Assembly: GCA_041395845.1 (NCBI GenBank)
Contig: JAWKZS010000001.1
Coordinates: 380,565 to 444,564 of the forward strand
Origin: Ch67 sp041395845
GTDB taxonomy: Bacteria > Pseudomonadota > Gammaproteobacteria > Pseudomonadales > Ketobacteraceae
DNA length: 64,000 nt
Direction: 5' to 3'
Of the stretch, positions 7,958 to 16,500 are shown piece after piece (within the stretch, counting starts at the first letter, position 1; each line of letters begins with the position of its first letter). The notes beneath the pieces were generated by a model. The model was not told where the DNA came from, did no database searches, and saw only the letters and a list, made by a program, of their open reading frames with translations. A program made the translations under genes and the position numbers.

Positions 7958-8617
7958 GTGACCGAACCTTTACTGCACGTCAGACAACTCTACTGCGAAC
8001 GGGATGACCGGATCTTGATCCGGGAACTGGCGTTCGCGCTGGGCGAAGGGGAAATCCTGCAGATCGAAGGCCCCAACGGCAGTGGCAAGACCACCCTGAT
8101 CCGCATCCTCTGCGGCCTGTCCGACGATTTCGAAGGTGAGCTGTACTGGCGCGGCCAGCCCCGTCACCGCCACGACGACCGCTTTCGTCAGGAACATCTG
8201 TATTTCGGCCATCTCACCGGTATCAAGACCTCACTGTCGCCGCGGGAAAACCTGCGCTGGATTCTGCAGCTGAAAGGCGTGGCGCAGCAGGGTGAGGAAC
8301 TGGACGCCGCCATTGAAGCGGCGCTGGCGGCCGTGGGGCTCGCGAGTTACGAGGACGTGCCGGTCTATGCCCTGTCGGCAGGACAGAAACGCCGGGTGGC
8401 GCTGGCCCGTTTGCAGATTGAGCCCGCCGCCTTATGGGTGCTGGATGAACCCTTCACCGCCATCGACCGCAAGGGAGTGGCAGAACTGGAAGCACTGGTG
8501 CAGCAGCACGCTGCGCGCGGTGGCAGTGTCATCCTCACCACCCATCATGCCCTGGATTTGCCGGGTCTGCGCCGGCTGCAGCTGGGCCTGGGGGGTGGTA
8601 AATGGCAGATCCAGTGA
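7958..8617 (+). CDS. ccmA: CcmA, ATPase of the haem export complex
   Basis: CcmA is the ATP-binding subunit of the CcmABCD complex, which releases holo-CcmE during cytochrome c maturation. The 219-residue protein has Walker A G-P-N-G-S-G-K-T-T, signature L-S-A-G-Q-K-R-R-V-A, and Walker B L-W-V-L-D-E-P followed by F-T-A-I-D. The start is a GTG at 7958. Its end overlaps ccmB by 16 bases, indicating translational coupling. Confidence 0.94.
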   Translation: MTEPLLHVRQLYCERDDRILIRELAFALGEGEILQIEGPNGSGKTTLIRILCGLSDDFEGELYWRGQPRHRHDDRFRQEHLYFGHLTGIKTSLSPRENLRWILQLKGVAQQGEELDAAIEAALAAVGLASYEDVPVYALSAGQKRRVALARLQIEPAALWVLDEPFTAIDRKGVAELEALVQQHAARGGSVILTTHHALDLPGLRRLQLGLGGGKWQIQ

Positions 8618-9318
8618 AGCGGCTGTCCACGCCGGAAGTGCCGTCCCTGTGGCAGGGCTTTACCGCGCTGTTGCGCCGTGACCTGCTGATCGCCTTCCGC
8701 CAGCGCAGTGATCTGGTCAACCCGCTGTTTTTCTTCATCATGGTGATCGCCCTGTTTCCCCTGGGCATCGGTCCGGAAAAATCCACCCTGGAAAAAATTG
8801 CGCCGGGAGTGATCTGGATCGCCGCTTTGTTGTCTACGTTACTGTCCGTGGACAGCCTGTTTCGCCAGGACTTTGAAGATGGGGCGCTGGAGCTGGCCCT
8901 GCTCAGCCCGCAGCCCCTGTTTGTGCTGGTACTGGGCAAGGTGGTGGCGCACTGGCTGGTATCGGCGTTGCCGCTGATTCTGGTGTCGCCCATTCTCAGC
9001 GTCATGTTGTTTATGGATGCCGAAACCGTGAAAGTCACCCTCTACAGCCTGCTGCTGGGCACCCCGGTGCTGAGCATGATCAGTGCGATTGGCGCGGCGC
9101 TTACGGTGGGATTGCGCAAGGGTGGTGTGCTGATCGCGATCATCGCGCTGCCTTTGTACGTACCCGTGCTGATCTTCGGTACCGGGGCGGTGCAGGCGGC
9201 GGCCATGGGCATGGCCTGGAGCGGGCAGTTGGCGGTTATGGCAACGTTTCTGGTGCTGGCGCTGGCGTTTGCCCCGTTCGCGGTGGCGGCAGGCTTGCGT
9301 ATCAGTACGAGTGGATAA
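8602..9318 (+). CDS. ccmB: CcmB, membrane subunit of the haem export complex
   Basis: This 238-residue integral membrane protein has about six hydrophobic helices. The N-terminal L-L-R-R-D-L-L-I-A-F-R-Q element and the D-S-L-F-R-Q-D segment are characteristic of CcmB, the permease partner of CcmA. GGGGGTGG precedes the ATG inside the end of ccmA. ccmC follows after 9 bases. Confidence 0.94.
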   Translation: MADPVKRLSTPEVPSLWQGFTALLRRDLLIAFRQRSDLVNPLFFFIMVIALFPLGIGPEKSTLEKIAPGVIWIAALLSTLLSVDSLFRQDFEDGALELALLSPQPLFVLVLGKVVAHWLVSALPLILVSPILSVMLFMDAETVKVTLYSLLLGTPVLSMISAIGAALTVGLRKGGVLIAIIALPLYVPVLIFGTGAVQAAAMGMAWSGQLAVMATFLVLALAFAPFAVAAGLRISTSG

Positions 9319-9327
9319 GAGGTTCCC

Positions 9328-10071
9328 GTGTTTCAAGCGATCAAACGGCTCTACCATCAATTCGGATCACCCCGGTATTTCTATGACCTGACCGGGAAAA
9401 TGCTGCCCTGGCTGGTGGCCGCCACGGTACTGCTGGTGGTTCCTGGCCTGGTCTGGGGTCTGTTGTTTGCACCGCCAGATTATCTGCAGGGCAACAGCTA
9501 CCGCATCATGTTCATTCACGTGCCGGCAGCCAGTCTGGCCATGGGTGGCTATGTGGCGATGGCAGTCGCCGGCGTGATCGTGCTGGTCTGGCGGATGAAG
9601 ATGGCTGAAATGGTGGCCCGCTGCATTGCGCCCATCGGCGCGTCGTTTGCGTTTCTGTGCCTGGTGACCGGTGCAATCTGGGGCAAACCTACCTGGGGGA
9701 CCTGGTGGGTGTGGGATGCCCGGTTGACCTCGATGCTGATTCTGCTGTTCCTGTATATCGGTGTCATTGCCCTCAACATGGCGATCGAAAACGCCCAGTC
9801 GGCAGCGCGTGCGACTGCGGTGCTCAGTATCGTCGGGGTGGTGAACATTCCCATCATCAAGTATTCCGTGGAGTGGTGGAACACCCTGCACCAGCCAGCC
9901 TCGATCACCATGACATCCGCTTCCATGGCGCCGGAAATGCTGATTCCGCTGCTGCTGTGTATTTTCGGTTTTTATTGTCTGTTTGCTGTCCTGCTGATCA
10001 TGGCAACCCGGTGTGAAATCCTTGACCGGGAACAGCGCAGCAATTGGGTGCGGCAACTGGTGGGGGAATAA
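9328..10071 (+). CDS. ccmC: CcmC, haem-handling protein
   Basis: CcmC binds haem at the periplasmic face and passes it to CcmE. The 247-residue protein contains the tryptophan-rich haem-binding signature W-G-T-W-W-V-W-D-A-R and conserved periplasmic histidines (H-V-P-A-A near residue 60; H-Q-P-A-S near 190), with six predicted membrane segments. The GTG start follows AGAGG. It is co-transcribed with ccmAB and ccmDE. Confidence 0.95.
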   Translation: MFQAIKRLYHQFGSPRYFYDLTGKMLPWLVAATVLLVVPGLVWGLLFAPPDYLQGNSYRIMFIHVPAASLAMGGYVAMAVAGVIVLVWRMKMAEMVARCIAPIGASFAFLCLVTGAIWGKPTWGTWWVWDARLTSMLILLFLYIGVIALNMAIENAQSAARATAVLSIVGVVNIPIIKYSVEWWNTLHQPASITMTSASMAPEMLIPLLLCIFGFYCLFAVLLIMATRCEILDREQRSNWVRQLVGE

Positions 10072-10075
10072 TCCG

Positions 10076-10255
10076 ATGGCGTTCGAAACCTTTGCAGACT
10101 TCATTGCCATGGGCAAGCACGGCCCTTTTGTCTGGTCGGCCTATGCCATCAGCGCCTTCATCATCCTGGCCAACATTCTGGCGCCGATCCAGCGCAGGCG
10201 CGCCCTGGTGAACGAGATCAAACGCAAAATCAAACGGGAGAAACTTGAATCATGA
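10076..10255 (+). CDS. ccmD: CcmD, small membrane factor for holo-CcmE release
   Basis: This 59-residue protein has one hydrophobic segment (V-W-S-A-Y-A-I-S-A-F-I-I-L) preceded by F-I-A-M-G-K-H-G and followed by a strongly basic tail with R-R-R and K-R-K-I-K-R, the usual CcmD pattern. I start it at the ATG at 10076, four bases after ccmC. It overlaps ccmE by four bases. Confidence 0.92.
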   Translation: MAFETFADFIAMGKHGPFVWSAYAISAFIILANILAPIQRRRALVNEIKRKIKREKLES

Positions 10256-10701
10256 ATCCCAAACGTAAACAACGGCTCGTGATCATTCTGGCTGGCGTGG
10301 CGGCACTGGGCGTTGCGGTCGGTCTGATGACCTATGCGATGCGGGAAAACATCAACCTGTTCTTCACGCCCGGACAGGTAGTGGCGGGCGAAGCGCCGAT
10401 GAACAAACGCATTCGGGTCGGCGGTCTGGTGGTGGAAGGCTCTGTGGTGCGTGGTGATGGACTGTCGGTGTCGTTCGATATTACCGACAACGTCGACAAG
10501 ATTACCGTGCGTTACGACGGCATCCTGCCGGACCTGTTCCGCGAAGGCCAGGGCATCATCGCCAATGGACACTTGATCGACAAGAATCTGGTGCAGGCCG
10601 AAGAAGTGCTGGCCAAGCACGACGAAAACTACATGCCGCCGGAAGTGCAGGAAGCCATCGAAAAAGCCGGTCACCCGAAAAAGGAAAAAGCCACCTACTG
10701 A
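10252..10701 (+). CDS. ccmE: CcmE, periplasmic haem chaperone
   Basis: This 149-residue protein has an N-terminal membrane anchor (about residues 8–28), a beta-barrel core (R-I-R-V-G-G-L-V; Y-D-G-I-L-P-D-L-F-R-E-G-Q) and the haem-attachment motif L-A-K-H-D-E-N-Y-M-P-P, where the histidine binds haem covalently. The last codons overlap a hairpin that serves as the ect operon terminator on the other strand. No ccmFGH gene follows; the next gene is ectD on the minus strand, so the cytochrome c maturation set is split here. Confidence 0.95.
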   Translation: MNPKRKQRLVIILAGVAALGVAVGLMTYAMRENINLFFTPGQVVAGEAPMNKRIRVGGLVVEGSVVRGDGLSVSFDITDNVDKITVRYDGILPDLFREGQGIIANGHLIDKNLVQAEEVLAKHDENYMPPEVQEAIEKAGHPKKEKATY

Positions 10702-10712
10702 GGCAGGTGGCT
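10685..10712 (-). terminator. Rho-independent terminator of the ect operon, inside the end of ccmE
   Basis: AGCCACCT (10689–10696) pairs with AGGTGGCT (10705–10712) around an 8-base loop. Read on the minus strand the stem is followed by five T, then CC and more T. It lies just after the ectD stop and covers the last codons of ccmE. The plus-strand side has no T tract, so it is directional. Confidence 0.8.
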
Positions 10713-10719
10713 GACAGGG

Positions 10720-11592
10720 TCAGTCACGGGTGCAGATGTAATCCGGGCGCGGCGGCTGATTGCCAAATGGCTTGCCGACCCGGTTACTCACCGCATTGAA
10801 AACAAAAAACACGTTGGAACGGGGGAAGGGCGTGATGTTGCCGTTCGAACCGTGCATCGTGTTGCAGTCGAATACGATCACGCTGCCGGGTTTGCCGGTG
10901 GCGGTGACAATGCCGCCGTGGCGCGCCAGTTCCTGCAGGCTGTCGTCATCCGGTATGCCCAATTCCTGTTTCTGCAGTGATGACTTGAAGTGATCCGGTG
11001 GCGTTTCGCCGCTGCAGCTGACGTAAAAGCGCTGCGAACCGGGGATCAGCATCAGCGAGCCATTCCAGGCAAAATTATCCGTCAACGTGATCGACATGCT
11101 CAGGGCGCGCATGCGCGGCATGCCGTCTTCCACGTGCCAGGTTTCGAAATCCGAATGCCAGTAGAATTCTTTGCCGCGTAAACCGGGTTTGTAATTCACC
11201 CGCGACTGGTGAATGTAAACCTCGTCATCCAGCAGAAACCGCGCCACCTGCTGCAGGCGCGGATCATGACTCAGCGCCGCAAATACCGGGCTGCTTTGGT
11301 GCACGCGGAAAATCGAGCGCACGTCATTGCTGCCCGTCTCGGTAATGGTGGCGGGGTCGGTACGCAAGTCAGGGTCGTTGCGCAGGCGCTCCACTTCCCG
11401 CTGGAAGGTGCCGATGTCATCGGCGCTGAACAGGTTGTCGAGGATCAGAAAACCATCGCGATCATATTGATAAACCTGCTCGCGGGACAGGGGGCCTGAC
11501 GACCAGTCCCGGGCGTAAACCACGGGATCCAGTCGTTCCAGCATTGCCGGTGGCGAACCATTCCGGGATGGATACAGATCGTGTTCGTTCAC
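10720..11592 (-). CDS. ectD: Ectoine hydroxylase EctD
   Basis: EctD is a non-haem iron, 2-oxoglutarate-dependent dioxygenase that converts ectoine to 5-hydroxyectoine. The 290-residue protein carries the EctD signature F-Y-W-H-S-D-F-E-T-W-H, whose H-x-D gives two iron ligands. The third is the distal histidine in C-N-T-M-H-G-S, and the 2-oxoglutarate arginine lies in F-P-R-S-N. It is the last gene of ectABCD, 18 bases after ectC, and is followed by a strong terminator. The length is about the family norm (about 300). Confidence 0.96.
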   Translation of the reverse strand: MNEHDLYPSRNGSPPAMLERLDPVVYARDWSSGPLSREQVYQYDRDGFLILDNLFSADDIGTFQREVERLRNDPDLRTDPATITETGSNDVRSIFRVHQSSPVFAALSHDPRLQQVARFLLDDEVYIHQSRVNYKPGLRGKEFYWHSDFETWHVEDGMPRMRALSMSITLTDNFAWNGSLMLIPGSQRFYVSCSGETPPDHFKSSLQKQELGIPDDDSLQELARHGGIVTATGKPGSVIVFDCNTMHGSNGNITPFPRSNVFFVFNAVSNRVGKPFGNQPPRPDYICTRD

Positions 11593-11610
11593 GTCAGCAG
11601 TATTCCTCTT

Positions 11611-12015
11611 TCAGTCGGTGACGGTGGCGGCCTCCAGCTCGTAAGCCCCTTCGGCATTGTGAACTTCGCTGCCATTCAGTGGAGGGTTGAAGACACAGGC
11701 CATTTTCATTTCGGTGAAGGCCCGCAGGATATGCTGGTCATGCTTGTCCAGCACGTACAGGGTGCCCGGCGAGATCGGGTATTTCTTGCCATCGGCCAGG
11801 GTTTCCACCTCGCCGGTGCCGGACATGCAGTAAACAGACTCCAGATGGTTCTGGTAATGCATGCGGAAATCGGCGCCGGCGTAGATGGTGGTGATGTGGA
11901 AGGAAAACCCCATGTTGTCGCCTTTCAGCAACATGCGGGTACTTTCCCAGTTGCCGTCCGGCGAGACGATGCGGCGGCTGGTCTGTTCGGCGTCCTGCAA
12001 TTGTCGAACGATCAT
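11611..12015 (-). CDS. ectC: Ectoine synthase EctC
   Basis: EctC closes N-gamma-acetyl-diaminobutyrate to ectoine. This 134-residue single-domain cupin starts M-I-V-R-Q-L, contains the metal-site region around H-Y-Q-N-H-L-E-S-V-Y and the late K-H-D-Q-H motif, and has normal family length. It lies 16 bases after ectB in the ectABCD operon. Confidence 0.96.
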   Translation of the reverse strand: MIVRQLQDAEQTSRRIVSPDGNWESTRMLLKGDNMGFSFHITTIYAGADFRMHYQNHLESVYCMSGTGEVETLADGKKYPISPGTLYVLDKHDQHILRAFTEMKMACVFNPPLNGSEVHNAEGAYELEAATVTD

Positions 12016-12031
12016 CGTTGTGCTCCTGTTC

Positions 12032-13339
12032 TCAACCGGCTTTGGCGCGGGGTTTGAAGTACACGACTTCGGATGGAATGGAATCTTCCTGCTGGCATAC
12101 CGATGCGATGGCGTTTTCCACGATGTCGATGCCTTCCTTCAGATGTGCATCCGTAATCGTCAGCGGGCAGAGGAATTTCACCACGTGATCGTCGGCGCCA
12201 CTGGTTTCGATGATCAGGCCGTCCTTGAATGCCTTGCGGGTGATCTTCTCGGCCAGTTCACCGTTCACACAGTTGATGCCCTGGAACAGGCCGCGGCCGC
12301 GCGGGGTGAAGTTACCCTCACCGAACTTGCGCACGATGCTGTCCAGGCGCTGGGATACATAGCCGGCCTTGCGTTTGATGTCGTCGCTGAAGGTGTGGTC
12401 GGACCAGTAGAAATCGATGGCCGCCTTGGCGGTGACGAAGGCCAGGTTGTTGCCGCGGAAAGTACCGTTGTGCTCGCCGGGCTTCCAGCGATCCAGTTCC
12501 GGTTTCAGCAGTACCACCGCCATCGGCAGACCATAACCGCTCAGGGATTTTGACAGTGTCACCATGTCCGGCTGGATGCCGGCTTCCTCGAAGCTGAAGA
12601 AGGTGCCGGTGCGGCCGCAGCCCGCCTGAATGTCATCGATGATCAGCAGTACATCATGTTTGCGGCAGACCTTTTCCAGATTCTTCAGCCATTTCAGTGA
12701 CGCGGCGTTGATACCGCCTTCGCCCTGTACGGTTTCCACGATCACGGCCGCCGGCTTGTCGATGCCGCTGCTGGAATCGCACATGACCTTGTCCAGATAG
12801 TCGGTGGTGTCGATGCCATCACCCAGATAGCCATCAAAGGGCATGCGTGCCGTGCCGGTGAGGCTGATGCCTGCCGCGCCGCGATGATGGGAATTGCCGG
12901 TGGCCGCCAGGGCGCCCAGGGATACGCCATGGAATCCGTTGGTAAAGGCCACGATGGTTTCCCGCCCGGTCACGTTGCGCGCCAGTTTGATTGCCGCTTC
13001 CACTGCGTTGGTGCCGGTAGGCCCGGTGAACTGCACCCGGTACTTCAGCTTGCGTGGCTGCAGGATCTTCTGGTCAAAGGCTTCCAGAAACGCCGCCTTG
13101 GCAGTGGTGTGCATGTCGAGGCCGTGGGTGATGCCGTCGCGGGCAATGTAGTCCAGCAACACTTCCTTGAAGACCGGATTGTTGTGGCCGTAATTGAGTG
13201 AGCCGGCACCGGCCAGAAAATCCAGGTAGCGATTGCCTTCGTGATCGAACATCAGTTCATTGCGTGCTTCGTTGAACACGCGGGGAAACGAGCGGGCATA
13301 ACTCTGCACTTCGGATTCGATCTGTTCAAAAATTTTCAT
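12032..13339 (-). CDS. ectB: Diaminobutyrate–2-oxoglutarate transaminase EctB
   Basis: EctB is the PLP enzyme that makes L-2,4-diaminobutyrate from aspartate semialdehyde and glutamate. From the ATG at 13339 it has 435 residues. Its start M-K-I-F-E-Q-I-E-S-E-V is typical of EctB, followed by aminotransferase class III features: G-T-N-A-V-E-A-A, I-I-D-D-I-Q-A-G-C-G-R-T-G and the PLP lysine in L-S-K-S-L-S-G-Y-G. GGGAGGACG sits just before this ATG, so separate initiation is very likely. Unusually, the frame upstream is continuous with ectA and has no stop between them (see ectA). Confidence 0.95.
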   Translation of the reverse strand: MKIFEQIESEVQSYARSFPRVFNEARNELMFDHEGNRYLDFLAGAGSLNYGHNNPVFKEVLLDYIARDGITHGLDMHTTAKAAFLEAFDQKILQPRKLKYRVQFTGPTGTNAVEAAIKLARNVTGRETIVAFTNGFHGVSLGALAATGNSHHRGAAGISLTGTARMPFDGYLGDGIDTTDYLDKVMCDSSSGIDKPAAVIVETVQGEGGINAASLKWLKNLEKVCRKHDVLLIIDDIQAGCGRTGTFFSFEEAGIQPDMVTLSKSLSGYGLPMAVVLLKPELDRWKPGEHNGTFRGNNLAFVTAKAAIDFYWSDHTFSDDIKRKAGYVSQRLDSIVRKFGEGNFTPRGRGLFQGINCVNGELAEKITRKAFKDGLIIETSGADDHVVKFLCPLTITDAHLKEGIDIVENAIASVCQQEDSIPSEVVYFKPRAKAG

Positions 13340-13909
13340 GGAACGTCCTCCCGTTGGGGTCGGTGTCGTGGTGCGGAAACGGGTGATGGCCTGGGCTTTC
13401 TGCTGCTGGAAGGGTCCGATGCGAACCAGCAGTTCGGAATCGTGGGCGCCGGCAAAATGGCGCTCCCGGTCAAACAGCACGCTGGACTTGATTCGGGTCT
13501 CCAGCCGTTTCGCCAGGCCCTTGAACAAGGCCCACGAGGCCTGGTTGTCGGGGGTGATGGTGGTTTCCAGGTGGGTGATATCCCGGCTGGCGGGCCGGGT
13601 CAGGATGTGTCGGAGCATGCGGGTCGCCAAGGCCTGACCGCGGGCTTTTTCGCTCACCGCCACCTGCCAGATGAACAGGGTGTCGGGCTGGTCGGGAATC
13701 CGGTAACCGGAAATGAAGCCCACCAGTTCCCCCTGCCGCAGGGCGGCGACGGAGGTGTCGGCGAAGTGGCTGCATTGCAGCAGATTGCAGTAGGTGGAGT
13801 TGGTGTCCAGTGGGGGACATTCCCGGATCAGGCGGGCAACGGCCGCGCCCAGTTCAGCGCTTGGCGTGCGCAACTCAATCGAGCCATCGAGGCCGGTTGG
13901 TTTATTCAT
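13340..13909 (-). CDS. ectA: Diaminobutyrate acetyltransferase EctA, frame continuous with ectB
   Basis: EctA acetylates L-2,4-diaminobutyrate. About 190 codons run from the ATG at 13909: a GNAT fold with F-I-W-Q-V-A-V, the acetyl-CoA loop R-G-Q-A-L-A, and I-T-P-D-N-Q-A-S, characteristic of EctA. The protein normally ends shortly after the segment seen here as V-R-I-G-P-F. Here the frame instead reads on through about 23 residues (Q-Q-Q-K-A-Q … T-G-G-R-S) straight into the EctB methionine. The end given is only the last base before the ectB ATG. Read one base ahead, a TGA overlaps the ectB start as ATGA, so a missed or extra base near the end of ectA is the plain alternative to a true EctA–EctB fusion. 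Confidence 0.85.
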
Positions 13910-14135
13910 AGTACTCAAAGCATAGTTGTCGAATGAATTAGCGGATCGGACAGCAAAGATAAATGGTAAAAAATCGATCAAACTCAATAAAAACAATAAA
14001 ATAAAAGCTCTGCAATGCTTGAAATATGATTAGAGCTAAAAGTATTTTACATGGCTGGCCGGTTTTCGCAACCCTGGGAGGTCGCGCCGCGTCCCCCGGC
14101 CTACACTTGTGAGTAGCCATACAGGAGAAGTCACC
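13910..14135. promoter_or_regulatory. Divergent control region of ectABCD and an MFS gene
   Basis: This 226-base region is very AT-rich on the ectA side, as expected for an osmotically controlled promoter. AGCTCT (14006–14011) and AGAGCT (14032–14037) form an inverted repeat with a 20-base spacer. AGGAGAAG before 14136 is the MFS ribosome-binding site. No ectR-type regulator gene lies beside the operon, and I could not fix a -35/-10 pair. Confidence 0.4.
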
Positions 14136-15569
14136 ATGACTAACATGCTGCGAATGATCGTGCCGGTGGGCGCGCTGTTCATGGGGGTGGCGCTGTTGTT
14201 GATGGGGATGGGGCTGCTCAATACCCTGCTGCCGTTGCGCGGTGAGCAGGAAGGCTACAGCACCCGGTTTCTGGGTCTGATCCTGTCCGGTTATTTTGCG
14301 GGTTTCCTGCTGGGAACCTTTCTGGGGCCGCGCCTGATTCGGCGGATCGGCCATATTCGGGCATTTGCCTGTTGCGCGGCTGTGGTAACCAGTTGTGCGA
14401 TCCTGCATGCGCTGGTGGTCGACCCTTATGTGTGGCTTGCCCTGCGCATTGTGACCGGGACTGCGTTGGTTACCCTGTACACCGCCATCGAAAGCTGGCT
14501 CAACGGCCAGACCACCTCGCAGAACCGCGGCCAGATGCTGGCGCTGTACATGATTGTGAATCTGGTGGCGCTGGCAGTGGCGCAACAGTTTGTGCCATTG
14601 GCTTCGCCGCAGGCGTTCATGCTGTTTGCCGTGGCGGCGATGTTTGTCTGCAGTGCCCTGATTCCGGTGACCCTGACCCGGTTTGAACCACCACCGGCAC
14701 CGGTGGCCACCAAAATGGCGGTGGGCACGGTCATGCGCATGGCGCCCATTGCGGTGGTGGGGGCGGTGTTGTCCGGTATGACCATGGGATCGTTCTGGAC
14801 CTTGAGCCCGGTTTTCGCCAACGGGGTCTATGGGGATGTGAAAGTGGTGGCGGGCTTCATGAGTGCTGCCATCCTGGGGGGCGCTGCGTTGCAGATTCCG
14901 CTGGGCCGCTATTCCGATGCTCATGATCGACGGGCTGTGCTGGTTTGGGCGGCCGCACTGGCCGGTGTGTGTGCCCTGTTCATGTCGGCCGTGGTGATGT
15001 GGCTGCCTGAGTTGCACTGGCTGTTCTATCTGGCGGGGTTTGCCTACGGAGGATTCGCGTTTGCCATGTACCCGCTGGCAGCGGCACACCTGATCGATCA
15101 TCTGGAGGCCGAGCAGGTACTGGATGGCTGCAGTACCTTTCTGTTAATTCATGGCGCCGGTGCGGTAGTCGGGCCGATCGTCAGTGGTTTCGTGATGGAG
15201 TTGACCGGGCCCTGGATTCTGCCGCTGCTGTTTGCTGGCATGCAGTTTCTGCTGGCGGCCAGCGTGGTGCTGGTCCTGCACCGCATGCCGACCCTGGTAC
15301 AGCCGGCGGATCAGAATGCCCATTACGTACCCATGGTGCGAACGTCGCCGGTGGTGATCGAGCTGCACCCGGATCAGCCGGAAACAGTGTCGGAACCGGC
15401 TGGCATCGACACCGGCCCCGAACTGGATGCCGGCGCCGAACCACCGACCGAGCAGGAAAAAGCGGGCCTGACAGGGCCCGTCTGTGGCGGAATCAGAGCG
15501 CATCCCGCGGCTTGGAACACTCCGCGCGCTGGGGATCGAACTTGCAGCGCACCCGCCGTTGCAGCTTGA
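14136..15569 (+). CDS. Major facilitator superfamily transporter (YcaD-like)
   Basis: From the ATG at 14136 (after AGGAGAAG) the protein has 477 residues and about twelve hydrophobic segments. The MFS loop 2–3 motif is recognisable as G-P-R-L-I-R-R-I-G, and the second half has G-R-Y-S-D-A-H-D-R-R. This resembles the YcaD subgroup of gammaproteobacterial MFS proteins of unknown substrate. The core ends near residue 400. The remaining hydrophilic tail is partly antisense to the opposing gene (77-base overlap) and may not be conserved. The position beside ectABCD does not by itself mean a role in osmolyte transport. Confidence 0.82.
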   Translation: MTNMLRMIVPVGALFMGVALLLMGMGLLNTLLPLRGEQEGYSTRFLGLILSGYFAGFLLGTFLGPRLIRRIGHIRAFACCAAVVTSCAILHALVVDPYVWLALRIVTGTALVTLYTAIESWLNGQTTSQNRGQMLALYMIVNLVALAVAQQFVPLASPQAFMLFAVAAMFVCSALIPVTLTRFEPPPAPVATKMAVGTVMRMAPIAVVGAVLSGMTMGSFWTLSPVFANGVYGDVKVVAGFMSAAILGGAALQIPLGRYSDAHDRRAVLVWAAALAGVCALFMSAVVMWLPELHWLFYLAGFAYGGFAFAMYPLAAAHLIDHLEAEQVLDGCSTFLLIHGAGAVVGPIVSGFVMELTGPWILPLLFAGMQFLLAASVVLVLHRMPTLVQPADQNAHYVPMVRTSPVVIELHPDQPETVSEPAGIDTGPELDAGAEPPTEQEKAGLTGPVCGGIRAHPAAWNTPRAGDRTCSAPAVAA

Positions 15570-16500
15570 TCATTTCGCCATCCCAGTAGCCGGCTTGCAC
15601 CGCCTGGATGCGGGTTTCGTCCATCAGGATTTCGTATTTTGCCTTGTCTTCGTCGGGGATATCCACCCACCATTTTTCATCGATCTGCTGCTCGGCCTTG
15701 CTGATTTCGTGCAGGGCGCGATCGATATTGGCAAAGAAGTATTCCCGGGATTGCTGGCCATATTCCGCCGGGAAGCGCTCATGCCAGATCAGCAGCTGGG
15801 CGGAAATCTGCGACAGCGGAAAGCGGATGATGCCGCCATTCGGGGCCAGGCCGCGATACAGTTCCAGTGGGCCGTAGGCCACGGCGGGGGCGGGCAGTAC
15901 ATCCACCGCGCCGTTGTTGAACATGCTGCCGGCGGTGGCTTCGGTCACGCTGATCGGTGTGGCGCCGATCAGTTCCACCATCTGCTGCTGGTACTTGTCG
16001 TCCCCCATCACCGCCACCTTGCGTCCGATGGCTTTGTTCAGGCTGTTGATGCTGCGATCGCGCACGAACACATACACCGCGCCGCCAGGAACAATGCCAG
16101 CCACTTCAAACGGACCTTCGCGCATGTTGCTGGCGGATTGCGGTGTGGCCAGCAGCTGGTGCATCAGCCGCAGGTGCTCGGTATCGGGAATGGCGCCCAC
16201 GGCAAACAGTGAGCCGGCGTATTTCACGAAGGTGCGCGAACGCAGTTCGGACACGATGGCAGCGTCACACTGTTTGGCACGGAATTGTTCGGTGATGACC
16301 CGCTCGCTGGTATTCACCAGAACCTCAAGCTCCACACCCCATTTCAGGGCTTCAAGCTGGTATTCCTTTACGGCATCGGCGATTGGCCCGGCATTGCCGA
16401 CGATGTCCCACACGCACAGGACGCGTTTTTCATAAGCCTGCAGGGTGGGGCTGACGAACACAAACAACAGGGGCAGGAAGAATCGAAACATCCGCTTCAT
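15493..16500 (-). CDS. Periplasmic solute-binding-like protein
   Basis: This 335-residue protein has a signal peptide (M-K-R-M-F-R-F-F-L-P, cleavage near L-Q-A-Y). The mature region looks like a periplasmic type-II binding protein: V-L-C-V-W-D-I-V-G-N-A-G-P near the start, repeated hinge-like strands (C-D-A-A-I-V-S; K-V-A-V-M-G-D-D-K-Y) and a late W-W-V-D-I-P. This resembles a family annotated as putative solute-binding proteins in marine gammaproteobacteria. No transporter genes adjoin it. It is divergent from a GntR regulator with an operator-like site between them, so it may be that regulator's target. The ligand is unknown. Confidence 0.72.
   Translation of the reverse strand: MKRMFRFFLPLLFVFVSPTLQAYEKRVLCVWDIVGNAGPIADAVKEYQLEALKWGVELEVLVNTSERVITEQFRAKQCDAAIVSELRSRTFVKYAGSLFAVGAIPDTEHLRLMHQLLATPQSASNMREGPFEVAGIVPGGAVYVFVRDRSINSLNKAIGRKVAVMGDDKYQQQMVELIGATPISVTEATAGSMFNNGAVDVLPAPAVAYGPLELYRGLAPNGGIIRFPLSQISAQLLIWHERFPAEYGQQSREYFFANIDRALHEISKAEQQIDEKWWVDIPDEDKAKYEILMDETRIQAVQAGYWDGEMIKLQRRVRCKFDPQRAECSKPRDAL

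Noticed and set aside
13938..15101. A 387-codon frame antisense to the MFS gene
   Set aside because: No coding features, extreme His/Gln/Arg composition, and fully covered by the MFS gene.
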